Shown piece by piece: positions 17,828 through 26,369 of a stretch of DNA of 64,000 bases; position 1 is the stretch's first letter, and every line of letters starts with the position of its first letter. Both the position numbers and the translations under genes were made by a program. This stretch comes from Lentzea xinjiangensis (GTDB lineage: Bacteria; Actinomycetota; Actinomycetes; Mycobacteriales; Pseudonocardiaceae): the NCBI RefSeq assembly GCF_900110955.1, contig NZ_FOFR01000002.1:496001-560000 (forward strand), given 5' to 3'. The notes below the pieces were generated by a model, which was not told the DNA's origin, did no database searches, and was given only the letters and a program-made list of their open reading frames with translations.

Positions 17828-18580
17828 GTGCGCTCACCCGTCTGGCTGGTTCTCGTCGCGGTCCTGGCCGCGTGTTCGACCCAGCAGGAAACAAAACCGC
17901 AGGTGGAAGTCCTGCAGAAGATCCCGCACGACACGTCGGCGTTCACCCAGGGGTTGGAACTCGTCGACGGCGTCCTCTACGAGGGCACCGGTCTGGAGGG
18001 CCAGTCGACGATGCGCGCGCTCGACCCGTCGAGCGGCGACGTCCGCCGGAAGGTCGACCTCCCGCCGGACCTCTTCGGCGAGGGCATCACGGTCGTCGGC
18101 GACACCATCTGGCAGATCACGTGGCGCAACGGCGTCGCCATCGAGCGCGACCGCGCGACGCTGGCCGAGGTCCGGCGCGTGAGCTACCAGGGCGAGGGCT
18201 GGGGCATCTGCGACGACGGCCGGCGCCTGGTCATGAGCGACGGCACCGCGGAGCTGACCTTCCGCGACCCGAAGACGTTCGCCGAGACCGGGAGCGTGCG
18301 GGTCACCCGCGACGGCAAGCCGCTCGAGCAGCTCAACGAGCTGGAGTGCGTCGGCGGCGAGGTCTGGTCGAACGTGTGGAAGTCCGACGAGATCGTCCGC
18401 ATCGACCCGGCCACCGGCCAGGTGCGGGGCACCTACGACCTGTCCTCGCTCAAGCCCTCCGGTGACGTCGACGTCCTCAACGGCATCGCGCACGTCCCCG
18501 GAACGGACGAGTTCCTGGTCACAGGCAAGAACTGGCCGACCATCTTCCGGGTGCGGTTCTCCGGGATGGGGCAGGATTGA
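17828..18580 (+). CDS. Glutaminyl-peptide cyclotransferase-like lipoprotein
   Basis: A 250-residue exported protein. The N-terminus MRSPVWLVLVAVLAACSTQQ is a lipoprotein signal with lipobox LAAC. The mature part resembles the plant/bacterial-type glutaminyl cyclase (five-bladed beta-propeller), which cyclises N-terminal glutamine to pyroglutamate: FTQGLELVDGVLYEGTG, LNELECVGGEVWSNVWKSD and LNGIAHVPGTDEFLVTGK are typical. GTG 17828 leaves 58 bases to the divergent DUF3027 gene for a promoter; a longer form from GTG 17780 is possible. The MFS gene follows four bases later. Confidence 0.88.
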   Translation: MRSPVWLVLVAVLAACSTQQETKPQVEVLQKIPHDTSAFTQGLELVDGVLYEGTGLEGQSTMRALDPSSGDVRRKVDLPPDLFGEGITVVGDTIWQITWRNGVAIERDRATLAEVRRVSYQGEGWGICDDGRRLVMSDGTAELTFRDPKTFAETGSVRVTRDGKPLEQLNELECVGGEVWSNVWKSDEIVRIDPATGQVRGTYDLSSLKPSGDVDVLNGIAHVPGTDEFLVTGKNWPTIFRVRFSGMGQD

Positions 18581-18584
18581 CGGT

Positions 18585-20087
18585 GTGACGGGCGACCGCG
18601 GGTGGAGCGACGAACAGCCTCCGAAGCGATACCCGTGGCAGGACGACGAGTACCGGCCGCGGGAGCGCCGCGGGGCGTCGTCCGGGCACGGTTTCGAGCC
18701 CCCTCCCCGCCGTCCGCAGGACACCCGGCCGCTGCCGGACCCCGGCCAGCACACCACCCCGACGCCCAAGCCGCCGAAGAAGCTCACCGTCACCCGCGTC
18801 GCGTGGTTCCGCGGCAAGCAGCTCTCGCAGCAGGCGGTGGCGGCGTTCCGGCGCGCGGCCCACGCCGACGGCGCCAAGAAGTCCGGCATGTCGTCGGTCA
18901 CGTACGCGGTGATGATGAACTACGCCGCCGACGCGGCGATGGCCGTGGCGCTGGCCAACACCCTCTTCTTCTCGGCGGCGTCCGCGGAGTCCAAGACCAA
19001 GGTCGCGCTCTACCTGCTGATCACGGTCGCGCCGTTCGCGTTGATCGCGCCGGTCATCGGCCCGCTGCTCGACCGGATCCAGCGGGGCCGGCGGCTCGCG
19101 CTGGCCGCCTCCTGCGTGCTGCGGATCGGGCTGTCGGTCGTGATGGCGCTGAACTTCGACAACTGGCTGCTGTACCCGGCCGCGCTCGGCAGCATGGTGC
19201 TCAGCAAGTCGTTCACCGTGCTCAAGTCCGCGATCACCCCGCGCGTGCTGCCGCCGGAGATCACGCTGTCGAAGACCAACGCCCGCATGACCGTCTTCGG
19301 CCTCGCGGCGGGCGCGGTCTTCGGCGCGGTCGCCGCGGGTTGCGCGAACGTCTTCGGCTCGCCCGGCGCGCTGTGGTTCACCGCGGTGCTGTCGCTGGTG
19401 AACGCGTGGTTCTGCATGAGGATCCCGTCGTGGGTCGAGGTGACCGAGGGCGAGGTCCCGGCGACGCTGCGGCCGAGGCCGGCGAAGCAGCGCATGTCGC
19501 GTCACATCGTGGTGGCGTTGTGGGGCAACGGCTCCATCCGCGTGCTGACCGGGTTCCTGACGCTCTTCGCGGCCTTCGTGGTGCGCGAGCAGACCGAGGG
19601 CGACGCGGTCCGGCAGCTCCTGCTGCTCGGCGTGATCGCCGGTGCCGCGGGCGTCGGCAGCTTCCTCGGCAACGCGATCGGCGCGCGTCAGCACTTCGGC
19701 AAGCCTGACGAGGTGGTCCTCGCCTGCGTCGGCACGGCGCTGGCCGCCACGATCGTCGCCGCCGCGCTGCCGGGCCTGGTGACCGCGGCGGTCGTCGGCC
19801 TGCTGGGCGCCACGGCGTCCTCACTCGCCAAGATCAGCCTGGACGCGGTGATCCAGGACGACCTGCCCGACGCCTCGCGCGCGTCGGCGTTCGGCCGCTC
19901 CGAGACGGTGCTGCAGCTCGCCTGGGTCTTCGGCGGCGCGCTGGGCGTGCTGCTGCCGCCGACGTTCCGGATCGGCTTCCTGGTGGTGTCGGTCCTGCTC
20001 GCGCTGGGTCTGGCCCAGACCTGGCTGTACCGCAACGGGACGTCGTTGCACAGGCTCGTCCGCAGGCCCGCTCCGGCCACCCCGTAG
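18585..20087 (+). CDS. MFS-like membrane protein (Rv0876c type)
   Basis: A 500-residue protein with a long charged cytoplasmic N-terminus (about 1-110, rich in Pro, Arg, Asp) followed by about 12 hydrophobic helices. It resembles the conserved MFS-fold protein Rv0876c of M. tuberculosis, whose substrate is unknown. The GTG at 18585 follows the cyclotransferase stop by four bases. The DUF2771 lipoprotein gene follows after nine bases, giving a three-gene unit at the cell envelope. Confidence 0.85.
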   Translation: MTGDRGWSDEQPPKRYPWQDDEYRPRERRGASSGHGFEPPPRRPQDTRPLPDPGQHTTPTPKPPKKLTVTRVAWFRGKQLSQQAVAAFRRAAHADGAKKSGMSSVTYAVMMNYAADAAMAVALANTLFFSAASAESKTKVALYLLITVAPFALIAPVIGPLLDRIQRGRRLALAASCVLRIGLSVVMALNFDNWLLYPAALGSMVLSKSFTVLKSAITPRVLPPEITLSKTNARMTVFGLAAGAVFGAVAAGCANVFGSPGALWFTAVLSLVNAWFCMRIPSWVEVTEGEVPATLRPRPAKQRMSRHIVVALWGNGSIRVLTGFLTLFAAFVVREQTEGDAVRQLLLLGVIAGAAGVGSFLGNAIGARQHFGKPDEVVLACVGTALAATIVAAALPGLVTAAVVGLLGATASSLAKISLDAVIQDDLPDASRASAFGRSETVLQLAWVFGGALGVLLPPTFRIGFLVVSVLLALGLAQTWLYRNGTSLHRLVRRPAPATP

Positions 20088-20096
20088 GCTGCTGAC

Positions 20097-20555
20097 GTGC
20101 GTCGACTTGCTCTCGTCCTGGCCGCCAGCGTTCTCGTGCTGACCGGGTGCGGCGCCCTGCCGCGGCACGACCCGGAGGTCACGTTCTACGCGAACGGCAA
20201 GACCATCCGCATCGAGCCGACGATCTACTGCGACCTCGAGGGCTCCAACTGCGCGGAGAAGAACCCGCCGGGCACGCTCAGGGTGCCGCCGGGCGAGGTC
20301 GTGCAGATCTCCGTGGACGGGCAGCTCGCCGACGGCCTCTGGGAGGTCGTGTGCGTGTACGAGAACGCCGCCCGCGTCCAGGAGGGCTGCACCTCGCCGT
20401 TGCTCGGCAAGGGTGAGAACTACACCTACACGCTGGCCGTGCCGGACGACTCCGACCAGTTGCTGCGCATCGAGGTGCACGAGGCGGCCGGCGCGGTGCT
20501 GGAGACCGGTCAGCCGCTGATGCGCGGCTCGTGGGTCGTCGACGTCACCCGCTGA
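20097..20555 (+). CDS. DUF2771 lipoprotein
   Basis: A 152-residue exported lipoprotein. The signal peptide MRRLALVLAASVLVLTGCGA ends in lipobox LTGC. The mature part contains four further cysteines that could form disulfides and matches the DUF2771 pattern (Rv0875c-like by position after the MFS gene). The start is GTG 20097. The stop is immediately followed by the stop of the convergent HD-domain gene. The function is unknown. Confidence 0.85.
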   Translation: MRRLALVLAASVLVLTGCGALPRHDPEVTFYANGKTIRIEPTIYCDLEGSNCAEKNPPGTLRVPPGEVVQISVDGQLADGLWEVVCVYENAARVQEGCTSPLLGKGENYTYTLAVPDDSDQLLRIEVHEAAGAVLETGQPLMRGSWVVDVTR

Positions 20556-21140
20556 TCAGCGCTCGCCGAACGCCTCCCACCACTGGCTGGGCGCGATCCG
20601 CAGAGCGCTGTCGAGCAGCGCCCTGCCGGTGTCGGTGACCACCGCGTCCCGGTTGGTCTGGATGAAGCGCTCCATCTTCGTGACGCCGGCGGCCTGGTAC
20701 TCCCTGGCCTGCAACAGCAGTTCCAGCTTGTCCGCGTCACGTGAGCAGCGCGCCTCCGGCGTGTGGTCGCCGTCCTTGGCCGCCTCGTGCTCGGCGATCA
20801 GCTGCTCGACGTGGGCGGCGAGCGGTGCGGGCAGGTGGCGGACCTGGTCGGCGGCCACCTGCTGCGGCGGTACCTTGAGGCCGACGTAGAGCTTGCCGAC
20901 GTACGGGAGGTCGCCGGTCCGCGCCTCCGGCACGTCGTGGAACAGGCCCAGCGTCGCCGCCCGGTCCGGGTTCGCGCCCTCCTGCACGGCGATCGCGTGC
21001 GCCAGCACGCCCACCCGGAACGAGTGGGCGGCCACCGACTCGGGGTGCGGCACCCCGGCGAAGAGCCACCCGGCCCGCGGCAGGCGCTTGAGCTGGCCGA
21101 CCTCGTAGACGAACTCGACGATCCGGTCCGCGTCAGACAT
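20556..21140 (-). CDS. HD-domain 5'-nucleotidase-like protein (YfbR/HDDC2 type)
   Basis: A 194-residue metal-dependent phosphohydrolase. HD motifs are visible: ESVAAHSFRVG (first His), LGLFHDVPEARTGDLP (His-Asp) and SRDADKLELLLQAREY (final Asp). This arrangement matches YfbR/HDDC2-like enzymes that dephosphorylate deoxynucleoside 5'-monophosphates. The gene lies 13 bases after the CspB-like gene on the same strand and probably shares its transcript. The substrate is a family-based inference. Confidence 0.88.
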   Translation of the reverse strand: MSDADRIVEFVYEVGQLKRLPRAGWLFAGVPHPESVAAHSFRVGVLAHAIAVQEGANPDRAATLGLFHDVPEARTGDLPYVGKLYVGLKVPPQQVAADQVRHLPAPLAAHVEQLIAEHEAAKDGDHTPEARCSRDADKLELLLQAREYQAAGVTKMERFIQTNRDAVVTDTGRALLDSALRIAPSQWWEAFGER

Positions 21141-21153
21141 GCCGCCGATCCTG

Positions 21154-21543
21154 TTACGGATCGAGGTCCCGCGCCACCGCCCGGACGACCTCGGCGATCA
21201 GCTTCATGTTCTTCTTGTCGGACGGGTACCGGCCGCGGCGCAGGTCGGGCTGGACCTTGTTCTCCAGCAGCTTGATCATGTCCTCGATCAGGCCGTGCAG
21301 CTCCTCCGCGGGACGGCGGCGCGCCTCGACGACGGACGGCTGCGGGTCTACCAGGCGCACCGACAGCGCCTGCGGGCCGCGGCGGCCCTCCGCCATGCCG
21401 AACTCGATGCGCTGACCGGCCTTCAACCCGGTGACACCGGGGGGCAGTGCGGATTTGCGGACGTAGACGTCCTCGCCACCGTCCTGGGTGACGAACCCGA
21501 AGCCCTTCTCCGTGTCGTACCACTTGACCTTGCCGGTCGGCAC
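21154..21543 (-). CDS. cspB: Cold-shock domain protein, CspB-like with C-terminal extension
   Basis: A 129-residue protein with an N-terminal cold-shock domain ([20 protein letters not shown], with RNP motifs KGFGFV and VYVRKSAL) and a roughly 60-residue helical C-terminal extension, as in M. tuberculosis CspB (Rv0871). Cold-shock proteins bind single-stranded RNA and DNA and melt secondary structure. The GTG at 21543 gives the family N-terminus [10 protein letters not shown]; an ATG at 21555 would add four residues. It is followed on the same strand by the HD-domain gene. Confidence 0.92.
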   Translation of the reverse strand: MPTGKVKWYDTEKGFGFVTQDGGEDVYVRKSALPPGVTGLKAGQRIEFGMAEGRRGPQALSVRLVDPQPSVVEARRRPAEELHGLIEDMIKLLENKVQPDLRRGRYPSDKKNMKLIAEVVRAVARDLDP

Positions 21544-21670
21544 CGCGCTCACCATTCCCAAGCTCGTAGCACAACGAACGCGCCCGGGGGCGTACCCAGG
21601 ACGCGTCCCACCAGAGTAGCCAGAAGACCAGGCGGAGGGCACCTCCGTTAGCGCGACTAGCATCCCGGTC

Positions 21671-21874
21671 ATGACCGCTCCGAAGCTGTTGCCGCTGGCC
21701 GTGGGCCTGTTCGCCGCAGGCGTGCTGGCGATCATCGCGGTCTTCGTGCTCTTCGCCACGGGCCACGGCGACCTGCCGCTGTGGCTCAACGTCGCCGCCA
21801 CCTACCTGCCGGCGGTGGGCCTGGCGCTTGGGATCATCGCGGTGGTCAGGAGAGCACGCCGGAGGAGGTCCTGA
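21671..21874 (+). CDS. Small two-helix membrane protein
   Basis: A 67-residue protein with two hydrophobic helices (about 5-30 and 38-58) and a strongly basic tail (RRARRRRS). I do not recognise a family. The start is ATG 21671, and its last 29 bases overlap the 3' end of the convergent HAD phosphatase gene. Codon use is typical of genes here, which supports it as real. Confidence 0.6.
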   Translation: MTAPKLLPLAVGLFAAGVLAIIAVFVLFATGHGDLPLWLNVAATYLPAVGLALGIIAVVRRARRRRS

Positions 21875-22463
21875 GCCAGTCCGGGAACTCGCGCAGGTCC
21901 TCCAGCACGACCGCGGCGCCCGCCCCGGTCAGCTCCGCGCGCGAGCACGGCCCGGTGACCACGCCGACGCCGAGGGCTCCGGCGGCCTCGGCACCTCGCA
22001 TGTCACCGACGTGGTCGCCCACGTAGATCGCGGCACCGTGCAGCTTGAGCGACTCGGCCTTGCCCGTCGCCCACAGCTCGCCGTAGAGGTGGTCGACCTC
22101 CCAGCCGAGAGCTTCCAGGTGCAGCGCCGCGTTCTTGCGGTACTTGCCGGTGACGACCATGGTCGACCCGCCCAGCGAGCGCACGCACTGCAGCGCCGCG
22201 GCGGCGCCTGGCAGCGCGACCGTCGCCGGGATCACGACGCCGGGGTACAGGGCGCGGAAGAGCGAGACCAGGTCCGGGATCTCGTCCTCCGGCACGCCCA
22301 TCTCGCGGTAGACCATGTCGAGCGGCGGGCCGAGGTTCGCCGCGAAGTGCTCGCCGTCGAGGGCGTGCCCGGTGCGGGCGCCCACCTCGTTCAGCACCGC
22401 CGCCATGCCCGGTCGCGGGTCGATGAGGGTCATGTCCAGGTCGAAACCCACGGTGAACGGCAC
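21846..22463 (-). CDS. HAD-family phosphatase (phosphoglycolate phosphatase-like)
   Basis: A 205-residue HAD hydrolase. Motif I is GFDLDMTLIDPRPGM with the nucleophile aspartate, motif II is in TMVVTGKY, and motif IV is IYVGDHVGDMRGAE. The cap lies between motifs I and II, as in Gph-type phosphatases. The start is GTG 22463. It is divergent from a TetR-type gene, and a palindrome (22481-22507) lies in the 52-base gap, so the TetR protein may regulate it. The substrate is unknown. Confidence 0.88.
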   Translation of the reverse strand: MPFTVGFDLDMTLIDPRPGMAAVLNEVGARTGHALDGEHFAANLGPPLDMVYREMGVPEDEIPDLVSLFRALYPGVVIPATVALPGAAAALQCVRSLGGSTMVVTGKYRKNAALHLEALGWEVDHLYGELWATGKAESLKLHGAAIYVGDHVGDMRGAEAAGALGVGVVTGPCSRAELTGAGAAVVLEDLREFPDWLRTSSGVLS

Positions 22464-22480
22464 GGAACCCGACTCTACGT

Positions 22481-22507
22481 CTTTACAAAGGCTGTAATTG
22501 TGTAAAG
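22481..22507. promoter_or_regulatory. Candidate TetR operator in the HAD/TetR divergent gap
   Basis: CTTTACA (22481-22487) and its exact complement TGTAAAG (22501-22507) are separated by 13 bases, between the divergent starts at 22463 and 22516. A 27-base footprint in a short divergent gap fits an autoregulatory TetR-family operator. Confidence 0.55.
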
Positions 22508-22515
22508 CTGGCAGC

Positions 22516-23058
22516 GTGAGCGACGTCACCGAACTCTTACTCGACGCGGCCGCGGACCTCCTCGCCGCCCACGGGTTCCACGGGTTGCGCATGATCGAGG
22601 TCGCCGGCCGCGCCGGGGTGAGCAGGCAGACCGTCTACAACGAGTTCGGCAACAAGGAGAAGCTCGTCCAGGCCGTCGCCGCGTGGCGGACCGAGGAGTA
22701 CCTCACCGGGATCACGACCCGGCTCCGGCAGGACCCGGACCCCTGGGAGGCGATGCGGGCGGCGTTCCGCTTCACCTTCGAGCAGACCGAGAAGGACCGG
22801 CTGGTCTCCGCCGTGCTGACCGGGCAGGACGCCGAGGACCTGTTGCCGTTCCTCACGATCCGCGGCCATCCCGTGCTGTTCCAGGCGACCGAGGTCGTCG
22901 AGCGGCACCTCAGCGAGCACTTCCCCGGCAGGCACGTGCGGCTGACGGCGGAGACGACCGTGCGGCTCGCGCTGAGCCACCTGCTGATGCCGAGCGGCGA
23001 CCTCGACAGCGCGATGGACGCCGTCGTCCGGGTCGCCAGAGCCACGATGGAGGCGTGA
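22516..23058 (+). CDS. TetR-family transcriptional regulator
   Basis: A 180-residue TetR regulator. The N-terminal DNA-binding part is LLDAAADLLAAHGFHGLRMIEVAGRAGVSRQTVYNEFGNKEKLVQAV (residues about 8-55), where IEVAGRAGVSRQTVYNEFG is the helix-turn-helix. The ligand domain follows. The start is GTG 22516 next to the palindrome. The remnant of an R2-like oxidase gene begins two bases after the stop; in M. tuberculosis a TetR gene (Rv0232) also precedes the R2-like oxidase (Rv0233). The regulator is intact while its probable target gene is not. Confidence 0.9.
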   Translation: MSDVTELLLDAAADLLAAHGFHGLRMIEVAGRAGVSRQTVYNEFGNKEKLVQAVAAWRTEEYLTGITTRLRQDPDPWEAMRAAFRFTFEQTEKDRLVSAVLTGQDAEDLLPFLTIRGHPVLFQATEVVERHLSEHFPGRHVRLTAETTVRLALSHLLMPSGDLDSAMDAVVRVARATMEA

Positions 23059-23059
23059 C

Positions 23060-23340
23060 GTGGAGCAGCGGCCGGGATTCCACCCGTTGCGCCTGTGCAC
23101 CAAGGGCAACGCCCGGTTCTGGAACCCGGCGGACATCGGCTTCAGCCAGGACGTGGTGGACTGAAGTGCCGGCTCGACGCGGTGGGGCTCAGGGAAGACC
23201 TGCACCCCTGCGTCGACGGCAACCCCGGCTACCGCACGATCTTCTGCTGGGATCTGCCGGAAGTCGTTGCGGCTGCCGGAGAACACCACTCGGCGGCGAA
23301 CCAGGTCCGCGCCTCCGTGACGTACGACCAGTGGCCGGTG
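23060..23340 (+). pseudogene. Remnant of an R2-like ligand-binding oxidase gene
   Basis: Two pieces of one protein are preserved. From GTG 23060 a 34-codon stretch (FHPLRLCTKGNARFWNPADI, then a stop at 23162-23164) resembles the N-terminus of R2lox proteins such as Rv0233. From about 23165, in another frame, CRLDAVGLREDLHPCVDGNP, GYRTIFCWDLPE and NQVRASVTYD resemble a later part of the same protein. About 75 residues between them, including the first metal-binding glutamates and histidine, are gone, and everything after VTYD is lost. It follows the TetR stop by one base, so it was once the second gene of that operon. The identification rests on recalled family sequence. Confidence 0.72.
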
Positions 23341-23389
23341 GCGCGGACGTGCCCGAGCCTGTGCACGGCCACCGCCGCGGCCGGACCGC

Positions 23390-24343
23390 CTACCCGGCGG
23401 CTCCGTAGTCGACACCGAGCTGGCTCAGCACCTCCTGCACGGTGGCCATGATCTCCAGCGTCGCCTGCCACGGCATGTCGGAGTGCTCGACGCCGCCCTG
23501 GCCGACCCAGATCTCGACCTCGTGGATCTGGTGCCGGTAGCCCATGTCCTCGGTCGTGTGCTCGACGCCGTTGATGAGGACCCTGGTCGGGTTGTACATC
23601 GGGTCGGGGATCTCGATGGAGCCCTCGGTGCCGACGATCTCCGCCGCGCAGCCGGTGTTCGCGACGAGCGAGCTGCTCAGCAGGGCGTGCGCGCCGTTGG
23701 CGTAACCGAGCAGGATCCCGGCGTCGGTGTCCACTTCGGACGGAGCGAGGCCGCCGTGCGCGGCGATGTGCGTCGGCGGGCCGAGGAGCTGGTGGGCCAG
23801 CGCGATCGGGTAGACGCCGAGGTCGAGGACCGAGCCGCCACCGGACTCCCTCGCCCACAGGCGGTCGCCCGCGTCGAAGGGGTGGCGGAAGCCGAAGTGC
23901 GCGCGGATCGTCCGCACCTCGCCGATCTCACCGGCGCGGACGGCCTCGTGGACCTTGCGGACCAGCGGGTTGAACCGCGTCCACATGGCCTCCATCAGGA
24001 AGCGCTTCCGCGCGCGGGCCCGCTCGACCATCTCCTCGGCCTGGGCGACCGAGAGGCCGATGGGCTTCTCGCACAGCACGTGCTTGCCGGCGTCGAGCGC
24101 CGCGAGGGTGACCTCGTGGTGCTGGGCGTGCGGCGTGGCGACGTAGACGATCTCGACGTCCTCGTCGCGCAGCAGCTCGCGGTAGTCGCCGTACGCGCGC
24201 TTGATGCCGAACCGGTCGGCAAACGCTTGCGCCCTCGTGACGTCACGCGAGGACACCGCGAGCACCTCGACGTCCGGGACCTTCAGCATGTCGGCGGTGA
24301 CGGTCTGCGCGATTCCGCCTGTTGCGATCACACCCCACTTCAT
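23390..24343 (-). CDS. Gfo/Idh/MocA-family oxidoreductase
   Basis: A 317-residue NAD(P)-dependent sugar-type dehydrogenase. The N-terminal Rossmann fold starts MKWGVIATGGIAQTVTADML, and HVLCEKPIGLSVAQAEEMV carries the EKP motif whose lysine takes part in catalysis. The C-terminal half is the substrate domain (GGGSVLDLGVYPIALAHQLLG is typical). Likely substrates are a pyranose, inositol or a trans-dihydrodiol; the sequence does not decide. The start is ATG 24343. It is divergent from the YccF gene, with 22 bases between the start codons. Confidence 0.9.
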   Translation of the reverse strand: MKWGVIATGGIAQTVTADMLKVPDVEVLAVSSRDVTRAQAFADRFGIKRAYGDYRELLRDEDVEIVYVATPHAQHHEVTLAALDAGKHVLCEKPIGLSVAQAEEMVERARARKRFLMEAMWTRFNPLVRKVHEAVRAGEIGEVRTIRAHFGFRHPFDAGDRLWARESGGGSVLDLGVYPIALAHQLLGPPTHIAAHGGLAPSEVDTDAGILLGYANGAHALLSSSLVANTGCAAEIVGTEGSIEIPDPMYNPTRVLINGVEHTTEDMGYRHQIHEVEIWVGQGGVEHSDMPWQATLEIMATVQEVLSQLGVDYGAAG

Positions 24344-24365
24344 GGCTTGAGCTTAGATTGAAGGC

Positions 24366-24740
24366 ATGCGACTCCTCCTGAACGTGATCTGGCTGGTGCT
24401 CGCCGGGTTCTGGATGGCCGTCGGCTACGCCGTGGCCGGCCTCATCTGCTGCATCCTGATCATCACGATCCCGTGGGGGATCGCGTCGTTCCGCATCGCG
24501 AACTACGCGCTCTGGCCCTTCGGCCGCGAGGTCGTGGACAAGCCGGGCGCGGGCACCGGGTCCCTGCTGGGCAACGTCATCTGGATCGTCGTCGCCGGGT
24601 TCTGGCTCGCGATCGGCCACGTCGTCACGGGCATCGCGCTGTGCGTGACGATCATCGGCATCCCGCTCGGTGTCGCCAACTTCAAGCTGGTCAAGGTCTC
24701 GCTGGTGCCGCTGGGCAAGGAGATCGTCGAGGTCCCGTGA
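24366..24740 (+). CDS. YccF-domain membrane protein
   Basis: A 124-residue inner-membrane protein made of two internally similar YccF units: LLNVIWLVLAGFWMAVGYAVAG and LLGNVIWIVVAGFWLAIGHVV mark the start of each, with IPWGIASFRIANYALWPFG and IPLGVANFKLVKVSLVPLG at their ends. Four hydrophobic helices are predicted. It corresponds to Rv0870c in the M. tuberculosis gene order. The start is ATG 24366. The function is unknown. Confidence 0.9.
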   Translation: MRLLLNVIWLVLAGFWMAVGYAVAGLICCILIITIPWGIASFRIANYALWPFGREVVDKPGAGTGSLLGNVIWIVVAGFWLAIGHVVTGIALCVTIIGIPLGVANFKLVKVSLVPLGKEIVEVP

Positions 24741-24744
24741 CGGC

Positions 24745-26355
24745 TCAGGCGTGGCGGACGCCGTCGTCGAGGCCCAGCAGCTCCACGGCCCTGGCCCGCA
24801 TCTCCACCTTGCGGATCTTGCCCGTCACCGTCATCGGGAACTCCTCCACCACGTGCACGTAGCGGGGGATCTTGTAGTGGGCGAGCCTGCCCGCGCAGAA
24901 CTCGCGGACGGCCTGCGAGGTCAGCGGCGCGGCGCCCTCGCGCATCCGGACCCAGGCCATCAGCTCCTCGCCGTACTTCGCGTCCGGCACGCCGATCACC
25001 TGGGCGTCGAGCACGTCCGGGTGCGTGTAGAGGAACTCCTCGATCTCTCGCGGGTAGACGTTCTCACCGCCGCGGATGACCATGTCCTTGATTCGGCCGG
25101 TGATGTTGACGTACCCGGCGTCGTCCATCACGGCGAGGTCGCCGGTGTGCATCCAGCCCGCCCGGTCGACCGCCTCCGCCGTCTTCTCCGGTTCGTCCCA
25201 GTAGCCGAGCATCACCGAGTAGCCGCGCGTGCACAGCTCCCCCGGCACCCCGCGCGGCACGGTGCGGCCCGTCTCCGGGTCGACCACCTTGACCTCCAGG
25301 TGGGGTCCGACCCTCCCGACCGTCCCCACGCGACGGTCGAGCGAGTCGTCGACGCGCGTCTGCGTGGACACCGGCGAGGTCTCCGTCATGCCGTAGCAGA
25401 TGGAGACCTCGGTCATGCCCATGCGCTCGACGACCTGCTTCATCACCTCGACCGGGCACGGCGAGCCCGCCATGATGCCGGTGCGCAACGACGACAGGTC
25501 GTAGTCGTCGGCCAGGTCGAGCATGGCGATGAACATCGTCGGCACGCCGTAGAGCGACGTGCACTTCTCTTCCTGCACCGCCGCAAGGGTTTTCGCCGGG
25601 TCGAACGCCGGCGCGGGGATGACGACGCACGCGCCGTGGCTGGTGGCGGCGAGGTTGCCCATCACCATGCCGAAGCAGTGGTAGAACGGCGGCACCACGC
25701 AGATGCGGTCGTGCTCGGTGTAGTTGATCAGCTCGCCGACGAAGTAGCCGTTGTTGAGGATGTTGTGGTGCGACAGCGTCGCGCCCTTGGGGAAGCCCGT
25801 GGTGCCGGACGTGTACTGGATGTTGATCGGGTCGTCGCGGTCCAGCTCGACGTCGGGGATCTCGGCGGCGGCCCACCGCGGGTCGTCGACGAAGACCACG
25901 TGCCGCAGCGAGGGGCACCGCGGGCGGACCTCGTCGATCATCGCCGCGTAGTCCGAGGTCTTGAACGACCGCGCGGAGACCAGCGTGTGGATGCCCGCCT
26001 GGTTCAGCACGTACTCGAGCTCGTGCACCCGGTACGCCGGGTTGACGTTGACCAGGATCGCGCCGACGCGGGCCGTCGCGTACTGCACGAAGACCCACTC
26101 GGCGCAGTTCGGCGCCCAGATCCCGACGCGGTCGCCCTTGCGCACGCCGAGCGCCACCAGCCCGGCGGCGGCCCGGTCCACCTCGTCGCTGAGCTCCGCG
26201 TAGGTCCACCGCCGGCCTGTGGCCTTGTCGACAAGTGCCTCGCGGTCGCCGAAGCGCGCCACGGTCGCGGCGAAGTTCGCGTGGATCGTGTCACCCAGCA
26301 GCGGGGCGGCGGACGTGCCCGAGGAGTAGCTGGCCGAGGGATGCCTGGCGGTCAT
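24745..26355 (-). CDS. AMP-forming acyl-CoA synthetase (FadD type)
   Basis: A 536-residue adenylate-forming enzyme that activates a carboxylic acid to an acyl-AMP and then an acyl-CoA. The ATP-binding loop [11 protein letters not shown], the motif YGMTETSP, the hinge [21 protein letters not shown] and the C-terminal catalytic lysine region [11 protein letters not shown] are all present and intact. Length and motifs fit medium/long-chain fatty acyl-CoA ligases. ATG 26355 is the start, 14 bases after the metallophosphoesterase stop on the same strand. Confidence 0.93.
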   Translation of the reverse strand: MTARHPSASYSSGTSAAPLLGDTIHANFAATVARFGDREALVDKATGRRWTYAELSDEVDRAAAGLVALGVRKGDRVGIWAPNCAEWVFVQYATARVGAILVNVNPAYRVHELEYVLNQAGIHTLVSARSFKTSDYAAMIDEVRPRCPSLRHVVFVDDPRWAAAEIPDVELDRDDPINIQYTSGTTGFPKGATLSHHNILNNGYFVGELINYTEHDRICVVPPFYHCFGMVMGNLAATSHGACVVIPAPAFDPAKTLAAVQEEKCTSLYGVPTMFIAMLDLADDYDLSSLRTGIMAGSPCPVEVMKQVVERMGMTEVSICYGMTETSPVSTQTRVDDSLDRRVGTVGRVGPHLEVKVVDPETGRTVPRGVPGELCTRGYSVMLGYWDEPEKTAEAVDRAGWMHTGDLAVMDDAGYVNITGRIKDMVIRGGENVYPREIEEFLYTHPDVLDAQVIGVPDAKYGEELMAWVRMREGAAPLTSQAVREFCAGRLAHYKIPRYVHVVEEFPMTVTGKIRKVEMRARAVELLGLDDGVRHA

Positions 26356-26369
26356 CTGCCCGACCGTAG

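Noticed and set aside
18519-19694. Open frame antisense to the MFS-like gene (391 codons)
   Set aside because: Arg/His/Glu-rich low-complexity translation in the complementary frame of a well-supported membrane protein.
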